From positions 1-32,028 of the forward strand of contig WYBA01000202.1 in assembly GCA_011526095.1 (NCBI GenBank): a stretch of 32,028 nt of DNA, given 5' to 3'. Shown piece by piece: positions 11,194 through 18,876 of this stretch (position 1 is the first letter of the stretch; each line of letters opens with the position of its first letter). The position numbers and the translations under genes are program-made. Under the pieces are notes generated by a model. The model did no database searches. It was given only the letters and a program-made list of their open reading frames with translations, and was not told the origin of the DNA. This DNA is from Myxococcales bacterium. GTDB taxonomy: Bacteria; Myxococcota_A; Polyangia; Haliangiales; Haliangiaceae.

Positions 11194-12544
11194 GGAGCAC
11201 CTCCCGGGCGGCGCGCTCGCCGGACTCGAGCGCGCCTTCGATGTAGCCGGTCCACTCGGTCGCGGTCTCGGTGCCGGCGAAGTGGACGCGGCCGACGGGC
11301 TCGCGCAGCGACGCGCCGGTGGAGGTCAGCGCGCGCGGCGACATCACGGCGACCGGGCAGCCCAGGCTCCACGGCTCGGCCGCCCAGTCGGCGACGGCGA
11401 CCGCGGACGGGTGGCGCGCCTCGTCGCCGAACCACCGCGCGAGCTGGGCGAGCACGCCGGCCTCGTCGTGGCCCGGCGCGGTGAGCCACCGGCGCGCGGC
11501 CTCGGCCTGGACGAACGCCAGCAGCGCGGGCTGGCGCAGGTCGTGGCTGGAGTTGTCGAACGCCAGCGCGACGGGGCCGCGCGTGCTGACGACCTCGCCG
11601 GAGCAGCCGCGGTCGCGCCAGAACGGGCGGTCGTAGGTGGCGATGACCTTCACGATCGCGCCCATCGCGGCGCGCTGGACCAGCTGGACGCGGCGCGCGG
11701 GCGGCGCCGGGTCGAGCTCGATCCGCGCGGCGAGCGGCGGCGGGATCGCGACGATCGCGCGGCGCGCGGCGATCGCGCCGCGGTCGGAGGTGACGATCAC
11801 GCCGGCGTCGGCGCCGGTGCCGGCGTGGGCGATCCGCCGCACCGGCGCGGCGAGGTGCACGGCGTCGCCGAGCTCGGCCGCCCACCGGTCCGCGATCGTC
11901 TGCGCGCCGTCGACGAACCGGCGCTCCTGCGCGCCGCCCTCGATCTCCGACAGCGCGAGCAGGCCGCCGCCGGCGCGCAGGTAGGCGAGGAACCACAAGA
12001 GGGACAGCTCCGCCGGCTCGACGCCGAAGATCGCGCCGACCGCGACGTCGAGCAGCGCGCGGACGCGGCGGCCCCGGATCCGCCGCGCGTGCTCGGCGAC
12101 GGTCGCGCGATCGAGCTCGGCGGCGCCCGGCGACGACGCCGGATCGCGCGCCGACACGCGGGCCATCATGCGGTCGAGCCGGCGCAGCGCGAGGTGGAGC
12201 TCGGCCAGCTCGAGCGGGCGCAGCGCCGGGATCGCGCCCTTGTAGCGGGCGACGCGGGCGCCATCGTCGAGCAGCTTGTCGCCCGCGGTGTAGGTCGGGA
12301 ACGTCGCGACGCCGAGGCGCTCGGTCAGCGCGGCGAGGCGGCGCTGACCCGGGCCGATCCACTGGCCGCCGAGGTCGAACCGCGCCGCGCCGACCGGCCG
12401 GGTCCACACCCGACCGCCGACGCGGTCGCGCGCCTCGAGCACCGCGACGCGCGCACCGGCTGCGCGCAGCGCCGTCGCGGCGGCGAGCCCGGCGAACCCG
12501 GCGCCGACGATCACGACCTCGACGCGATCGGGGAGCTGCGTCAC
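11183..12544 (-). CDS. Monoamine-oxidase-like FAD-dependent amine oxidase
   Basis: This 453-residue protein carries the N-terminal FAD dinucleotide motif VGAGFAGLAAA and the GG motif RVGGRVWT. Its C-terminus, HFAGTETATEWTGYIEGALESG, is almost the pattern of animal MAO-A/B. Cys396 in EPWSLGCP aligns with the cysteine that holds FAD covalently in MAO-B (Cys397), and the conserved active-site lysine appears in AIVKV. The tyrosine after that cysteine, half of the aromatic cage in MAO-B, is Pro here; the other Tyr (WTGY) is kept. It probably oxidises an amine to an imine with release of peroxide. GTG 12544 was chosen because it sits 6 bases after a good promoter and directly before the Rossmann strand. 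Confidence 0.88.
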   Translation of the reverse strand: MTQLPDRVEVVIVGAGFAGLAAATALRAAGARVAVLEARDRVGGRVWTRPVGAARFDLGGQWIGPGQRRLAALTERLGVATFPTYTAGDKLLDDGARVARYKGAIPALRPLELAELHLALRRLDRMMARVSARDPASSPGAAELDRATVAEHARRIRGRRVRALLDVAVGAIFGVEPAELSLLWFLAYLRAGGGLLALSEIEGGAQERRFVDGAQTIADRWAAELGDAVHLAAPVRRIAHAGTGADAGVIVTSDRGAIAARRAIVAIPPPLAARIELDPAPPARRVQLVQRAAMGAIVKVIATYDRPFWRDRGCSGEVVSTRGPVALAFDNSSHDLRQPALLAFVQAEAARRWLTAPGHDEAGVLAQLARWFGDEARHPSAVAVADWAAEPWSLGCPVAVMSPRALTSTGASLREPVGRVHFAGTETATEWTGYIEGALESGERAAREVLRAI

Positions 12545-12550
12545 GCGAGC

Positions 12551-12579
12551 ATGGTCGAGGCTCGCCGCGGCGGGGTCAA
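12551..12579 (-). promoter_or_regulatory. Candidate promoter for the amine oxidase-amidase operon, leaderless geometry
   Basis: Read on the minus strand, TTGACC (12579-12574) is followed by a 17-base spacer, then GACCAT (12556-12551), then 6 bases, then the GTG start at 12544. The predicted transcription start is therefore at the start codon, and no Shine-Dalgarno sequence is present. Confidence 0.5.
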
Positions 12580-12636
12580 GGGTGCGCGGAGGCGACGCGA
12601 CTTCAGTGCGCGCGGCGCGCGCGTGCGTGCGTGCCG

Positions 12637-12660
12637 AGAGGGGACGGGAAGGTCCCCTCT
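12637..12660 (-). terminator. Hairpin directly after the beta-barrel gene
   Basis: The arms AGAGGGGAC (12637-12645) and GTCCCCTCT (12652-12660) form a perfect 9-bp stem with a 6-base loop. The hairpin begins inside the TAG stop codon of the gene ending at 12659. No U tract follows on the minus strand, so it may act through Rho or stabilise the mRNA end. Confidence 0.5.
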
Positions 12661-13300
12661 AGAAATCGCTGCCGATCGCGAAGCCGATCGTCCAGCGCGT
12701 GGCCTCGACGTCGATCGATCCGCGCGCGCCGCGCGGGTCGTGCAGGCGGTAGAAGTCGTAGCCCTGATCGATGTACGCGGCGATCGTGCCGCGGGGGCCG
12801 AGCTTGCCGCGCTTGCACACGTCGGACACCACGCACGCGATCAGCAGCGGCGGGTAGAGCAGCCCGGCGAGCGGCGCCTTGCCCTTGACCTGCAGCCCGG
12901 TGCCGACGCCGAGCCCGCGGCCGCCGTAGTCCTCGAGCTGCGACGTCGTGACCGTCATCCGGCTGGCCGAGCCACGGACGTAGACCTCCCACAGCCGGCT
13001 GATCGGGACGTTGTACTTGACGTCGAGGCCGTAGCTGAACAGCTCGGGCTCCTGCGTGTCGGCGTGGTCGACCTGCGTGTCGGCCGAGAGGAAGCCCTCG
13101 ATCGCGATCCGGTCGGCGCGGAACCCCAGCGCGGCGCGGATGCGGAACGCGCCGTCGGTCCACGCGCCGAGCTCGTTGTCGAACCTGGTCCCGCCGAACC
13201 CCTCGGAGAAGTAGAGGCCGTCGGCGCGGGCGGGGGCGGGGGCGGCCACGGTGGCCACGAGCGTGGCGAGGAGCGCGAGCGATCCGGCGGCGACCTTCAT
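12659..13300 (-). CDS. Outer-membrane beta-barrel-like protein of unknown function
   Basis: This 213-residue protein has a clear Sec signal peptide (MKVAAGSLALLATLVATVAAPAPARA). Alternating polar/aromatic strands follow (RIRAALGFRADRIAIEGFLS, YGLDVKYNVPI, WTIGFAIGSDF), and the C-terminal residue is Phe, the usual end of outer-membrane barrels. The predicted strands are too few for a large porin, so a small 8-strand OmpA/OmpW-like barrel is likely. Two cysteines at ACVVSDVC interrupt the middle. I do not recognise a named family. ATG 13300 is the only start giving a signal peptide. A sigma-54-type promoter ends 12 bases upstream, which suggests activator-dependent, condition-specific expression. 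A hairpin follows its stop. Confidence 0.72.
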   Translation of the reverse strand: MKVAAGSLALLATLVATVAAPAPARADGLYFSEGFGGTRFDNELGAWTDGAFRIRAALGFRADRIAIEGFLSADTQVDHADTQEPELFSYGLDVKYNVPISRLWEVYVRGSASRMTVTTSQLEDYGGRGLGVGTGLQVKGKAPLAGLLYPPLLIACVVSDVCKRGKLGPRGTIAAYIDQGYDFYRLHDPRGARGSIDVEATRWTIGFAIGSDF

Positions 13301-13312
13301 GCGATCACGTTA

Positions 13313-13328
13313 AGCAACGGCGGTGCCA
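13313..13328 (-). promoter_or_regulatory. Consensus sigma-54 (-24/-12) promoter
   Basis: On the minus strand TGGCAC, five bases (CGCCG) and TTGCT match the sigma-54 consensus TGGCAC-N5-TTGCW exactly. The predicted start falls near 13302, only about two bases before ATG 13300. A second TGGCACCG copy lies immediately upstream as a direct repeat. No RpoN-dependent activator gene is visible in the window. Confidence 0.55.
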
Positions 13329-13422
13329 CGGTGCCAGCGACGGGCGCTCACCGGAATTCGCAGGCTTGCCCACCGCGCGCCTCGGAGGCCCGCTGGCAGG
13401 CCAAGGGACCGCGACATGGCTG

Positions 13423-16400
13423 TCAGGGCGCGGCGAGCGCGATCATCCTGTCCCACATCGGCGCCGCCGGGTCGAGGTGGAGCCCGGGCAGCCCGCGCAG
13501 GCGCGCGATCGCCGCGCCGTCGCCGGCCAGCGCGGCGCGCACCGCGGCGAGGATCGGCAGGACGTCGCGCGCGAACCCGGCGGCGGCCATCTGGCGCGCG
13601 GCGGTCGCCGCCAGCGCCCGCGCCGCGTCGCGTTCGCCCGCGAACAGCCGCGCCAGCGCCGCGGCCTCGAGCACGATCGGCGTGGGCGACGGGTAGCTGG
13701 CGGCGCGCAGCGCCGCGTCGGCCGCCCCGGCCTCGTCGCCCGTCATCGCCAGCTCGATCGCGAGCGTCGCCATCGCGTCGCGCGCGTCGGGGAACGCCTC
13801 GAGGCACGCGCGCGCCCGCGCGATCGCGGTCGCGTGGTCGCCGCGCATCGCCGCGCCGCGCGCGGCCTCGACCAGCCCGCACGACCGCCCGGTGTGCGCG
13901 GCGAGCGCGTCGCGGATGTCGAGCACGAGGTCGCGGTGGCGCTCCTGGCTGAGCGTGTACATCGCCTCCATCACCCGCGCGGCGTTGCGCTCGTGGGCGA
14001 GCCGCGCATCGAGCGGGCCGCGGTCGCCCGCCGCCGCGGCGTCGCCGTCGAGGATCGCCTGGAGGTAGCGGCGGCGCGCGTGCGCCGTCGCCGGCGCGGC
14101 GAGCGCGGCCCCGAGGCGCGCGCGCAGCGCCGGGCGGAACCGGTCGTCGGCGTCGCACGCCCACACCAGCACGTCGTGGGTGATCGCGTCGTCGTCGGGC
14201 AGCGTCGTCAGCGTGCGCTCGGCGTCGGCGTAGCGCTCGGCCGCGAGCTCGAGCGCGAGCCGGGTCCGGCGGTGGTGGGCGGGCGCGTCGGCGCCGGCGC
14301 CGCCGCCGGCGGTGAGCCGCGCCAGCGCGACCTCGACCGCGTCGTCGGCGAGCCACGCACGCGTCCACACGTCCTGGCTCCACCCGTCGTCGATCGCCAG
14401 CTCGGCCAGCGCCGCGCGGGCGTCGTCGCCGCGGCCGTGATCGGCGAGCAGCGAGGCGTGCGCGAGCCGGTTGCCGACGTCGCCGCCGGGCGCGCTCGCC
14501 AGCACCGCGAGCGCCTCGTCGAGCCGGTCGCGGGCGAGCAGGTCGGCGAGCAGCCGGCGCGCCCAGTGGAACGTCGGCGAGCCGGCGACGGCGTGGCGGA
14601 GCAGGCGCTCGGCCTCGGCGTCGGCCTCGGCGCCGCGGCCGAGCAGGCGGAACGCGTGCTGCGCGCACGCGAACGGCGACTGGTCGTTGGCGGCGAGGAA
14701 CTCGGCGGTCGAGGCGCGCGCGCGGTCGTGGCGCTCGGCGGCGTGCAGCGTGTCCCACAGCACCTCGAGCAGCCCGACGGTGGGGCGCTCGCGCGCGAAC
14801 CGCTCGGCCATCTCGACCGCGCCGGCCTCGTCGCCGGCCTCGAGCAGGATCTCGGTGAGCGGGCGGACGAGATCGACCGGATCGTCCTGCGCGATCTCGA
14901 GGCCCGCGAGCAGCAGGTCGACCGCCTCGCCGACCTTGCCGTCGCGCTCGAGCCGCCGCGCCGCGCGCCACCGCGGCTCGAACCAGTACGGGTGGCGGCG
15001 CGACAGCTCGCTGTAGATCGCGAGCGCCTCGCCCTGCGCGGCGCCGTCCGGCGTCGTCGTCAACAGCGACGCGAGGTGGAGGTGGCCGTGGACGTAGCCG
15101 GGCTGGACCTCGACGCAGCGCCGGGCGTGGGCGAGCGCGTCGTCCCGCCGCGCCTCGGCCTGGGCGACGCGGCTCGCGGTCAGGTGGTTGAACGGGTTGC
15201 CGGGCGCGAGCTCGAGCGCGCACGCCGACAGGTGCGCCGCGAGCGGCAGCTCGCCGCCGTCGAGCGCGTGGGCGGCGAAGTTCTCGGTCGCGCGGACGTG
15301 GGTGGCGTCGATCGTCAGCGCCTTCCAGAACGCCGCGGTCGCCTCGTCGCGCCGGCCCTGCGCCATGTGGCACTCGGCGATGTCCTGCGCGGTGTTCGAG
15401 TCGTGCGGATCGCAGCGCAGCGCGTGCTCGAGCTCGATCAACGCCTCCTCGTGGCGGCCGTCGTTCATCAGGTAGGCGGCGTGCATGACGTGCGGCCACT
15501 CCTGATCGTGGTAGCGGACGCGGGCGCGGCGCAGCTCGACGACGTGGCGCGACAGGTTGTTGCCGGTGCGGAACCGCAGCGCCTGGCTCCACAGCGCCTG
15601 CAGCCGGCGGTACCACGCCAGCGGGTAGTCCTCGACCAGCGCGAGCGCGCGGTCGCACCGCCGCAGCAGCTCCTCGGTGTCCTGGGTCAGGCCGTCCTCG
15701 GCGCACGAGTCGATGATTCGCAGGTGCTCCTGGTCGACGACGCCCGCGGCGTCGAGCGCCGCCACGCGCGCGGCGTCGTCGGCGCGGACCGCGACGATCG
15801 CGGCGCCGCGGTACATCGCGCCGAGCGCGCCCTGCGTCCGGATCAGCCGCTCCGAGGTGACGTGGGTCATCGGGTCCTGGACGTAGAGCAGGCCCAGCCC
15901 CTCGTCGACGCCGATCACGACCGCGACGTGGCTGGTGGTCGAGTACTCCTCCTCGACGATCACCGGCAGCCCGAGCGCGATGCAGGCGCCCAGCCGCGGG
16001 CCGTCGCCCTCGAACCGGCGCGTCTGCAGCCCGTGCGACTCGAGGTAGCGCGTCATCGCCAGGATCGACGAGCCGGTGTCGCGCTTGACCGCCGGCGCGA
16101 TGTCGTCCTGGTCGACGTCGATCCCGAGCGAGCGCAGCACCAGCTCGAGCGACGCCGGCCCGCAGTAGTTGCGCTTCTGGCTGACCGTCGGGAACTTGGG
16201 CAGCATCACGCGGCGCGCCTGGCCGCCGTCGCGCTCGACGACGTCGAGCACGGCGCGGGCGTACTTGCCGGCCGCGTCGGCGGCGTCGTCGCGCCACATC
16301 GCGCGGTAGACGTCGACGCCGGCGTCGCGGCGGCCGAGCGCGCACAGCGCGCTGGCGCGGTCGAGCAGGTCGGCGCGGTGCTGGTCGCCGCCCGGGGTCG

Positions 16401-17040
16401 CGGCGAGGATCTGGTCGACGAGGTCGAGGAACGCCGGCCAGTCGCCGCGGACGCGCGCGACGTCGGCGCGCAGCCGCAGCGCGCCGACGCGGGTGCGCGG
16501 GTGCTCGCCGAGCTCGCGCAGCGCGGCGAGCGCGCCGTCGAAGTCGCCGACGATGTAGCGGACGCGCGCCAGGCCCATCCACCCGCGGTGCGGCTCGGCC
16601 CGCGCCGTCGCCTCGCGGTACGCCAGCTCGGCGTCGTCGCGCCGGTCGAAGTGCATCGCGATCCACCCGCGCACCGCCGGGCCCAGGCTGGTCGTCGGGG
16701 CCGCGGCCTCGGCCGCCTCGGCGTCGACGAGCGCGAGGCGCTCGCACCGCTTGGCGGTCAGCGCGTAGGCGATCTGGGCGTGGAGCTGGGCGCGCGGCTC
16801 GCCGCCGCCGGCCCGGGCGAGCGCGCGCCGCGCGTCGACCGCGATCTGGTCGGCGGCGCCGCCGGCGTAGACCCGGCAGCGCAGCGCGAGGTGGACGACC
16901 GTCTCCCAGCCGTCGCCGCCGAGCGCGTCGAGATCGAGCGCGCCGGCGCGCGCGATCGCGGCGCGGTAGCGCTCGTGGTCGAGGTCGTCCTCGATCGCGG
17001 CGATGACGGCGGGCAGGTCGACGGGGGAGGGGCCGGGCAT
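13423..17040 (-). CDS. Giant TPR protein with an internal C39-family cysteine peptidase domain
   Basis: This 1205-residue protein has no signal peptide and is expected to be cytoplasmic. Tetratricopeptide-type helical repeats fill residues about 10-270 and 430-1190 (for example HEEALIELEHALRCDPHDSNTAQDIAECHMAQGRRDEA). Between them, residues about 279-420 form a C39-like papain-fold domain. It has Gln288 and Cys293 in SQKRNYCGPAS, His371 in TSHVAVVIGVD, and Asp389 in YVQDP, so the full catalytic set appears present. C39 domains usually cut Gly-Gly leader peptides next to ABC exporters, but no exporter or precursor peptide is visible here. It may be a stand-alone processing or scaffold protease. 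ATG 17040 was chosen; a TACGCT -10-like element lies 7 bases upstream. Confidence 0.85.
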   Translation of the reverse strand: MPGPSPVDLPAVIAAIEDDLDHERYRAAIARAGALDLDALGGDGWETVVHLALRCRVYAGGAADQIAVDARRALARAGGGEPRAQLHAQIAYALTAKRCERLALVDAEAAEAAAPTTSLGPAVRGWIAMHFDRRDDAELAYREATARAEPHRGWMGLARVRYIVGDFDGALAALRELGEHPRTRVGALRLRADVARVRGDWPAFLDLVDQILAATPGGDQHRADLLDRASALCALGRRDAGVDVYRAMWRDDAADAAGKYARAVLDVVERDGGQARRVMLPKFPTVSQKRNYCGPASLELVLRSLGIDVDQDDIAPAVKRDTGSSILAMTRYLESHGLQTRRFEGDGPRLGACIALGLPVIVEEEYSTTSHVAVVIGVDEGLGLLYVQDPMTHVTSERLIRTQGALGAMYRGAAIVAVRADDAARVAALDAAGVVDQEHLRIIDSCAEDGLTQDTEELLRRCDRALALVEDYPLAWYRRLQALWSQALRFRTGNNLSRHVVELRRARVRYHDQEWPHVMHAAYLMNDGRHEEALIELEHALRCDPHDSNTAQDIAECHMAQGRRDEATAAFWKALTIDATHVRATENFAAHALDGGELPLAAHLSACALELAPGNPFNHLTASRVAQAEARRDDALAHARRCVEVQPGYVHGHLHLASLLTTTPDGAAQGEALAIYSELSRRHPYWFEPRWRAARRLERDGKVGEAVDLLLAGLEIAQDDPVDLVRPLTEILLEAGDEAGAVEMAERFARERPTVGLLEVLWDTLHAAERHDRARASTAEFLAANDQSPFACAQHAFRLLGRGAEADAEAERLLRHAVAGSPTFHWARRLLADLLARDRLDEALAVLASAPGGDVGNRLAHASLLADHGRGDDARAALAELAIDDGWSQDVWTRAWLADDAVEVALARLTAGGGAGADAPAHHRRTRLALELAAERYADAERTLTTLPDDDAITHDVLVWACDADDRFRPALRARLGAALAAPATAHARRRYLQAILDGDAAAAGDRGPLDARLAHERNAARVMEAMYTLSQERHRDLVLDIRDALAAHTGRSCGLVEAARGAAMRGDHATAIARARACLEAFPDARDAMATLAIELAMTGDEAGAADAALRAASYPSPTPIVLEAAALARLFAGERDAARALAATAARQMAAAGFARDVLPILAAVRAALAGDGAAIARLRGLPGLHLDPAAPMWDRMIALAAP

Positions 17041-17093
17041 CGCCCCGAGCGTACGTCAGAGCGCACCCGGGCACGCCCCGCCGGGGCCGCGGA

Positions 17094-17555
17094 TCACGGC
17101 GCGGTGGGCGCCACCGCCGCCTCGGTCGCGGGCTCGAGGTAGACGATGCACGCACCCCAGAACCCCTCGAGCGTCGTCTCGCTCGACGACACCGTCGTGC
17201 TCTTGCGGTCCGAGTGGACCGACGTCGAGCTCTCGTGCTTGTCGGCGGTGCCGTTGATGATCACGCCGTCGCAGCCGATCTTGCCCGCCTCGGCGCGCAT
17301 CGAGCTGATGATCTCCGGCATCTCGTGCAGCGACGCGCTGCTCGACTGCCGCGACTGGAGGATGCCGACCTCGACGTACGGCACCTCGGGCGCGCCGGTC
17401 GTGTAGACGTGCACGGCGGCGGCCGGCTTCGGCACGAGCGGGTGCGGCGAGGGGTTCGTCGCGGTGAACCGCGTCGTCGTGCCGCAGGCGGCGAGCGAGA
17501 GGGCGAGGAGGCTGGTGGGGAGGAGGAGGGAGGTGAAGCGAGTGAGGTGGCGCAT
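17094..17555 (-). CDS. Small lipoprotein of unknown function
   Basis: This is a 153-residue lipoprotein. From ATG 17555 the protein begins MRHLTRFTSLLLPTSLLALS and ends the signal at LAAC, a good lipobox; an ATG ten codons upstream would give a poorer signal. The mature part has two strands (VHVYTTGAPEVPYVEVGILQ), a helix with MRAEAGKIGCDGVIINGTA, a Ser/Thr-rich insert (KHESSTSVHSDRKSTTVSSS) and a last strand (FWGACIVYL). The GxxGCDGVII helix-strand resembles small stress lipoproteins such as the DUF4156 or YbjQ-like group, but I cannot assign it firmly. Two cysteines could form a disulfide. It is tandem with, and 53 bases upstream of, the TPR-C39 gene. Confidence 0.7.
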   Translation of the reverse strand: MRHLTRFTSLLLPTSLLALSLAACGTTTRFTATNPSPHPLVPKPAAAVHVYTTGAPEVPYVEVGILQSRQSSSASLHEMPEIISSMRAEAGKIGCDGVIINGTADKHESSTSVHSDRKSTTVSSSETTLEGFWGACIVYLEPATEAAVAPTAP

Positions 17556-17634
17556 GGTGTCCCGTCGGACGGCTGAGCCCACCATGGGGGATGCGCGGGC
17601 GCGGCGGAAGGGGCGCGGGGCTCGCTACCGCAGG

Positions 17635-17663
17635 TTGCCGCGCGGCGTGATCCGCGCGATAGA
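17635..17663 (+). promoter_or_regulatory. Candidate promoter for the DTW gene, leaderless geometry
   Basis: TTGCCG (17635-17640), a 17-base spacer, GATAGA (17658-17663), then 6 bases to GTG 17670. The spacing equals that of the amine-oxidase and 22535 promoters. No ribosome-binding site lies between the -10 and the start. Confidence 0.45.
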
Positions 17664-17669
17664 AGCGGC

Positions 17670-18257
17670 GTGGATCCGATCACGGCGCCTCCGGGACCGC
17701 CCGACGCCGGCACGCGCTGCCCCGCGTGCCTGCTCGTGCTCCGCCTGTGCATGTGCGCCGAGATCTCGCCGGTGACGACGCGCACGCAGGTGGTGATCCT
17801 GCGCCACGTCGCCGAGCAGTTCCGCGCCAGCAACACCGGCCGGATCGCCGCGATGGCGCTCGCCGGCAGCGAGCTCATCGATCACGGGCGGCCGCACGGC
17901 CCGCCGGCCGAGCTGTCGCCGGCGCCGGGGACGTGGCTGGTGTGGCCGGAGGGCCCACCGGCGCACGTCGCGCCGTCGCCGCCGCCGGCGCGGCTGGTGT
18001 TCCTCGACGCGACCTGGCACCAGGCGCGCCGCATGCGGCAGCGCATGCCGTCCCTGCGCGGGCTGCCGGTGCTGGCGCTGCCGATCGCCGAGGTGCCCGC
18101 GGCGCGGCTGCGCGAGTCGCCCGGGCGCGGCCGGGTCTCGACGATCGAGGCGATCGCGGCGGCGCTGCGGCTGGTCGAGGGCGAGGCGCCGGCGGCCGAG
18201 CTCGAGCGGCTGTTCGCGATCATGGTCGAGCGCGCGCACGGCAGCGGCCGGCGCTGA
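17670..18257 (+). CDS. DTW-domain tRNA-uridine aminocarboxypropyltransferase
   Basis: This 195-residue enzyme belongs to the DTW family (TapT/YfiP and eukaryotic DTWD1/2). The family uses S-adenosylmethionine to place a 3-amino-3-carboxypropyl group on a tRNA uridine. The name-giving motif appears as DATWHQARRM with Asp113 and Trp116. An N-terminal Cys cluster RCPACLLVLRLCMC is typical and probably binds zinc. The SAM-side residues SNTGR (about 52-56) are also seen. The length fits bacterial members. GTG 17670 is set by the promoter position and by the Cys cluster needing few residues ahead of it. The Nudix gene follows after 38 bases in the same direction. Confidence 0.88.
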   Translation: MDPITAPPGPPDAGTRCPACLLVLRLCMCAEISPVTTRTQVVILRHVAEQFRASNTGRIAAMALAGSELIDHGRPHGPPAELSPAPGTWLVWPEGPPAHVAPSPPPARLVFLDATWHQARRMRQRMPSLRGLPVLALPIAEVPAARLRESPGRGRVSTIEAIAAALRLVEGEAPAAELERLFAIMVERAHGSGRR

Positions 18258-18277
18258 TGCGCGCCTGTCGTCGCGCG

Positions 18278-18297
18278 ATGCCGCATGATGGCGGCAT
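18278..18297 (+). promoter_or_regulatory. Inverted repeat covering the Nudix start codon
   Basis: ATGCCGC (18278-18284) and GCGGCAT (18291-18297) form a perfect 7-bp inverted repeat with loop ATGATG. The right arm includes the first two bases of ATG 18296. A CATGAT -10-like hexamer (18284-18289) sits inside it, 6 bases before the start. It could be an operator or an mRNA hairpin. Confidence 0.3.
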
Positions 18298-18874
18298 GTC
18301 CGATGACCCCGATCGCGACCTGCGCTGGACCGTGACCGCCCGCGAGCCGGCGAACGACTACCGGATCTTCCGCACCCGCCGCGATCGCGCGCGCCATCCC
18401 ATCACCGGCGCCGAGCGCGGGTTCACCGTGCTCGAGCTGGCGGACTGGGTCAACGTGATCGCGCTGACCGAGGCGCGGCAGGTCGTGCTGATCCGCCAGT
18501 GGCGCCACGGCGCGGAGCGCGTGACGCTGGAGATCCCGGGCGGCATGGTCGACCCTGGCGAGGCGGCCGCGGTCGCCGCGGCGCGCGAGCTGCGCGAGGA
18601 GACCGGCTACGTCGCGCCGCGGTGGCGGCGGCTCGGCGAGGTGTCGCCCAACCCGGCGATCCAGGCCAACCGGCTGACGACCTTCCTCGCGCTCGACGCG
18701 CGCCGCGACGCCGAGGTCGAGCTCGATCCCGGCGAGGTGATCGACGTCGAGCTGGCGTCGCTCGACGCCCTGACCGCGATGCTGCGCGACGGCCGGATCG
18801 ACCACGCGCTCGTCGTCGCCGCGTTCACGCACCTGATGTTGCACGCCGGCGCCGCGATCGCCGCCCCGGCGTAG
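18296..18874 (+). CDS. Nudix hydrolase, ADP-ribose pyrophosphatase type
   Basis: This is a 192-residue cytosolic hydrolase of nucleoside-diphosphate-linked substrates. The Nudix box is intact: GGMVDPGEAAAVAAARELREETGY, following the pattern G-x5-E-x7-REL-x-EE-x-G, with the metal-binding glutamates present. The upstream ADWVNVIALTEARQVVLIRQWRHG and downstream EVSPNPAIQANRLTTFLA match ADP-ribose pyrophosphatase-like members. The exact substrate cannot be read from sequence. ATG 18296 gives MSDDPDRDLRW; longer frames upstream overlap the DTW gene in another frame and are not needed. The stop is two bases from the convergent methyltransferase stop. Confidence 0.88.
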   Translation: MSDDPDRDLRWTVTAREPANDYRIFRTRRDRARHPITGAERGFTVLELADWVNVIALTEARQVVLIRQWRHGAERVTLEIPGGMVDPGEAAAVAAARELREETGYVAPRWRRLGEVSPNPAIQANRLTTFLALDARRDAEVELDPGEVIDVELASLDALTAMLRDGRIDHALVVAAFTHLMLHAGAAIAAPA

Positions 18875-18876
18875 GC

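Noticed and set aside
13366..17142. 1258-residue open frame on the plus strand opposite the TPR-C39 gene
   Set aside because: It is the antisense shadow of a high-GC gene: low-complexity Arg/Ala/Val/Glu sequence without any recognisable motif, whereas the minus strand has a full catalytic set and TPRs.
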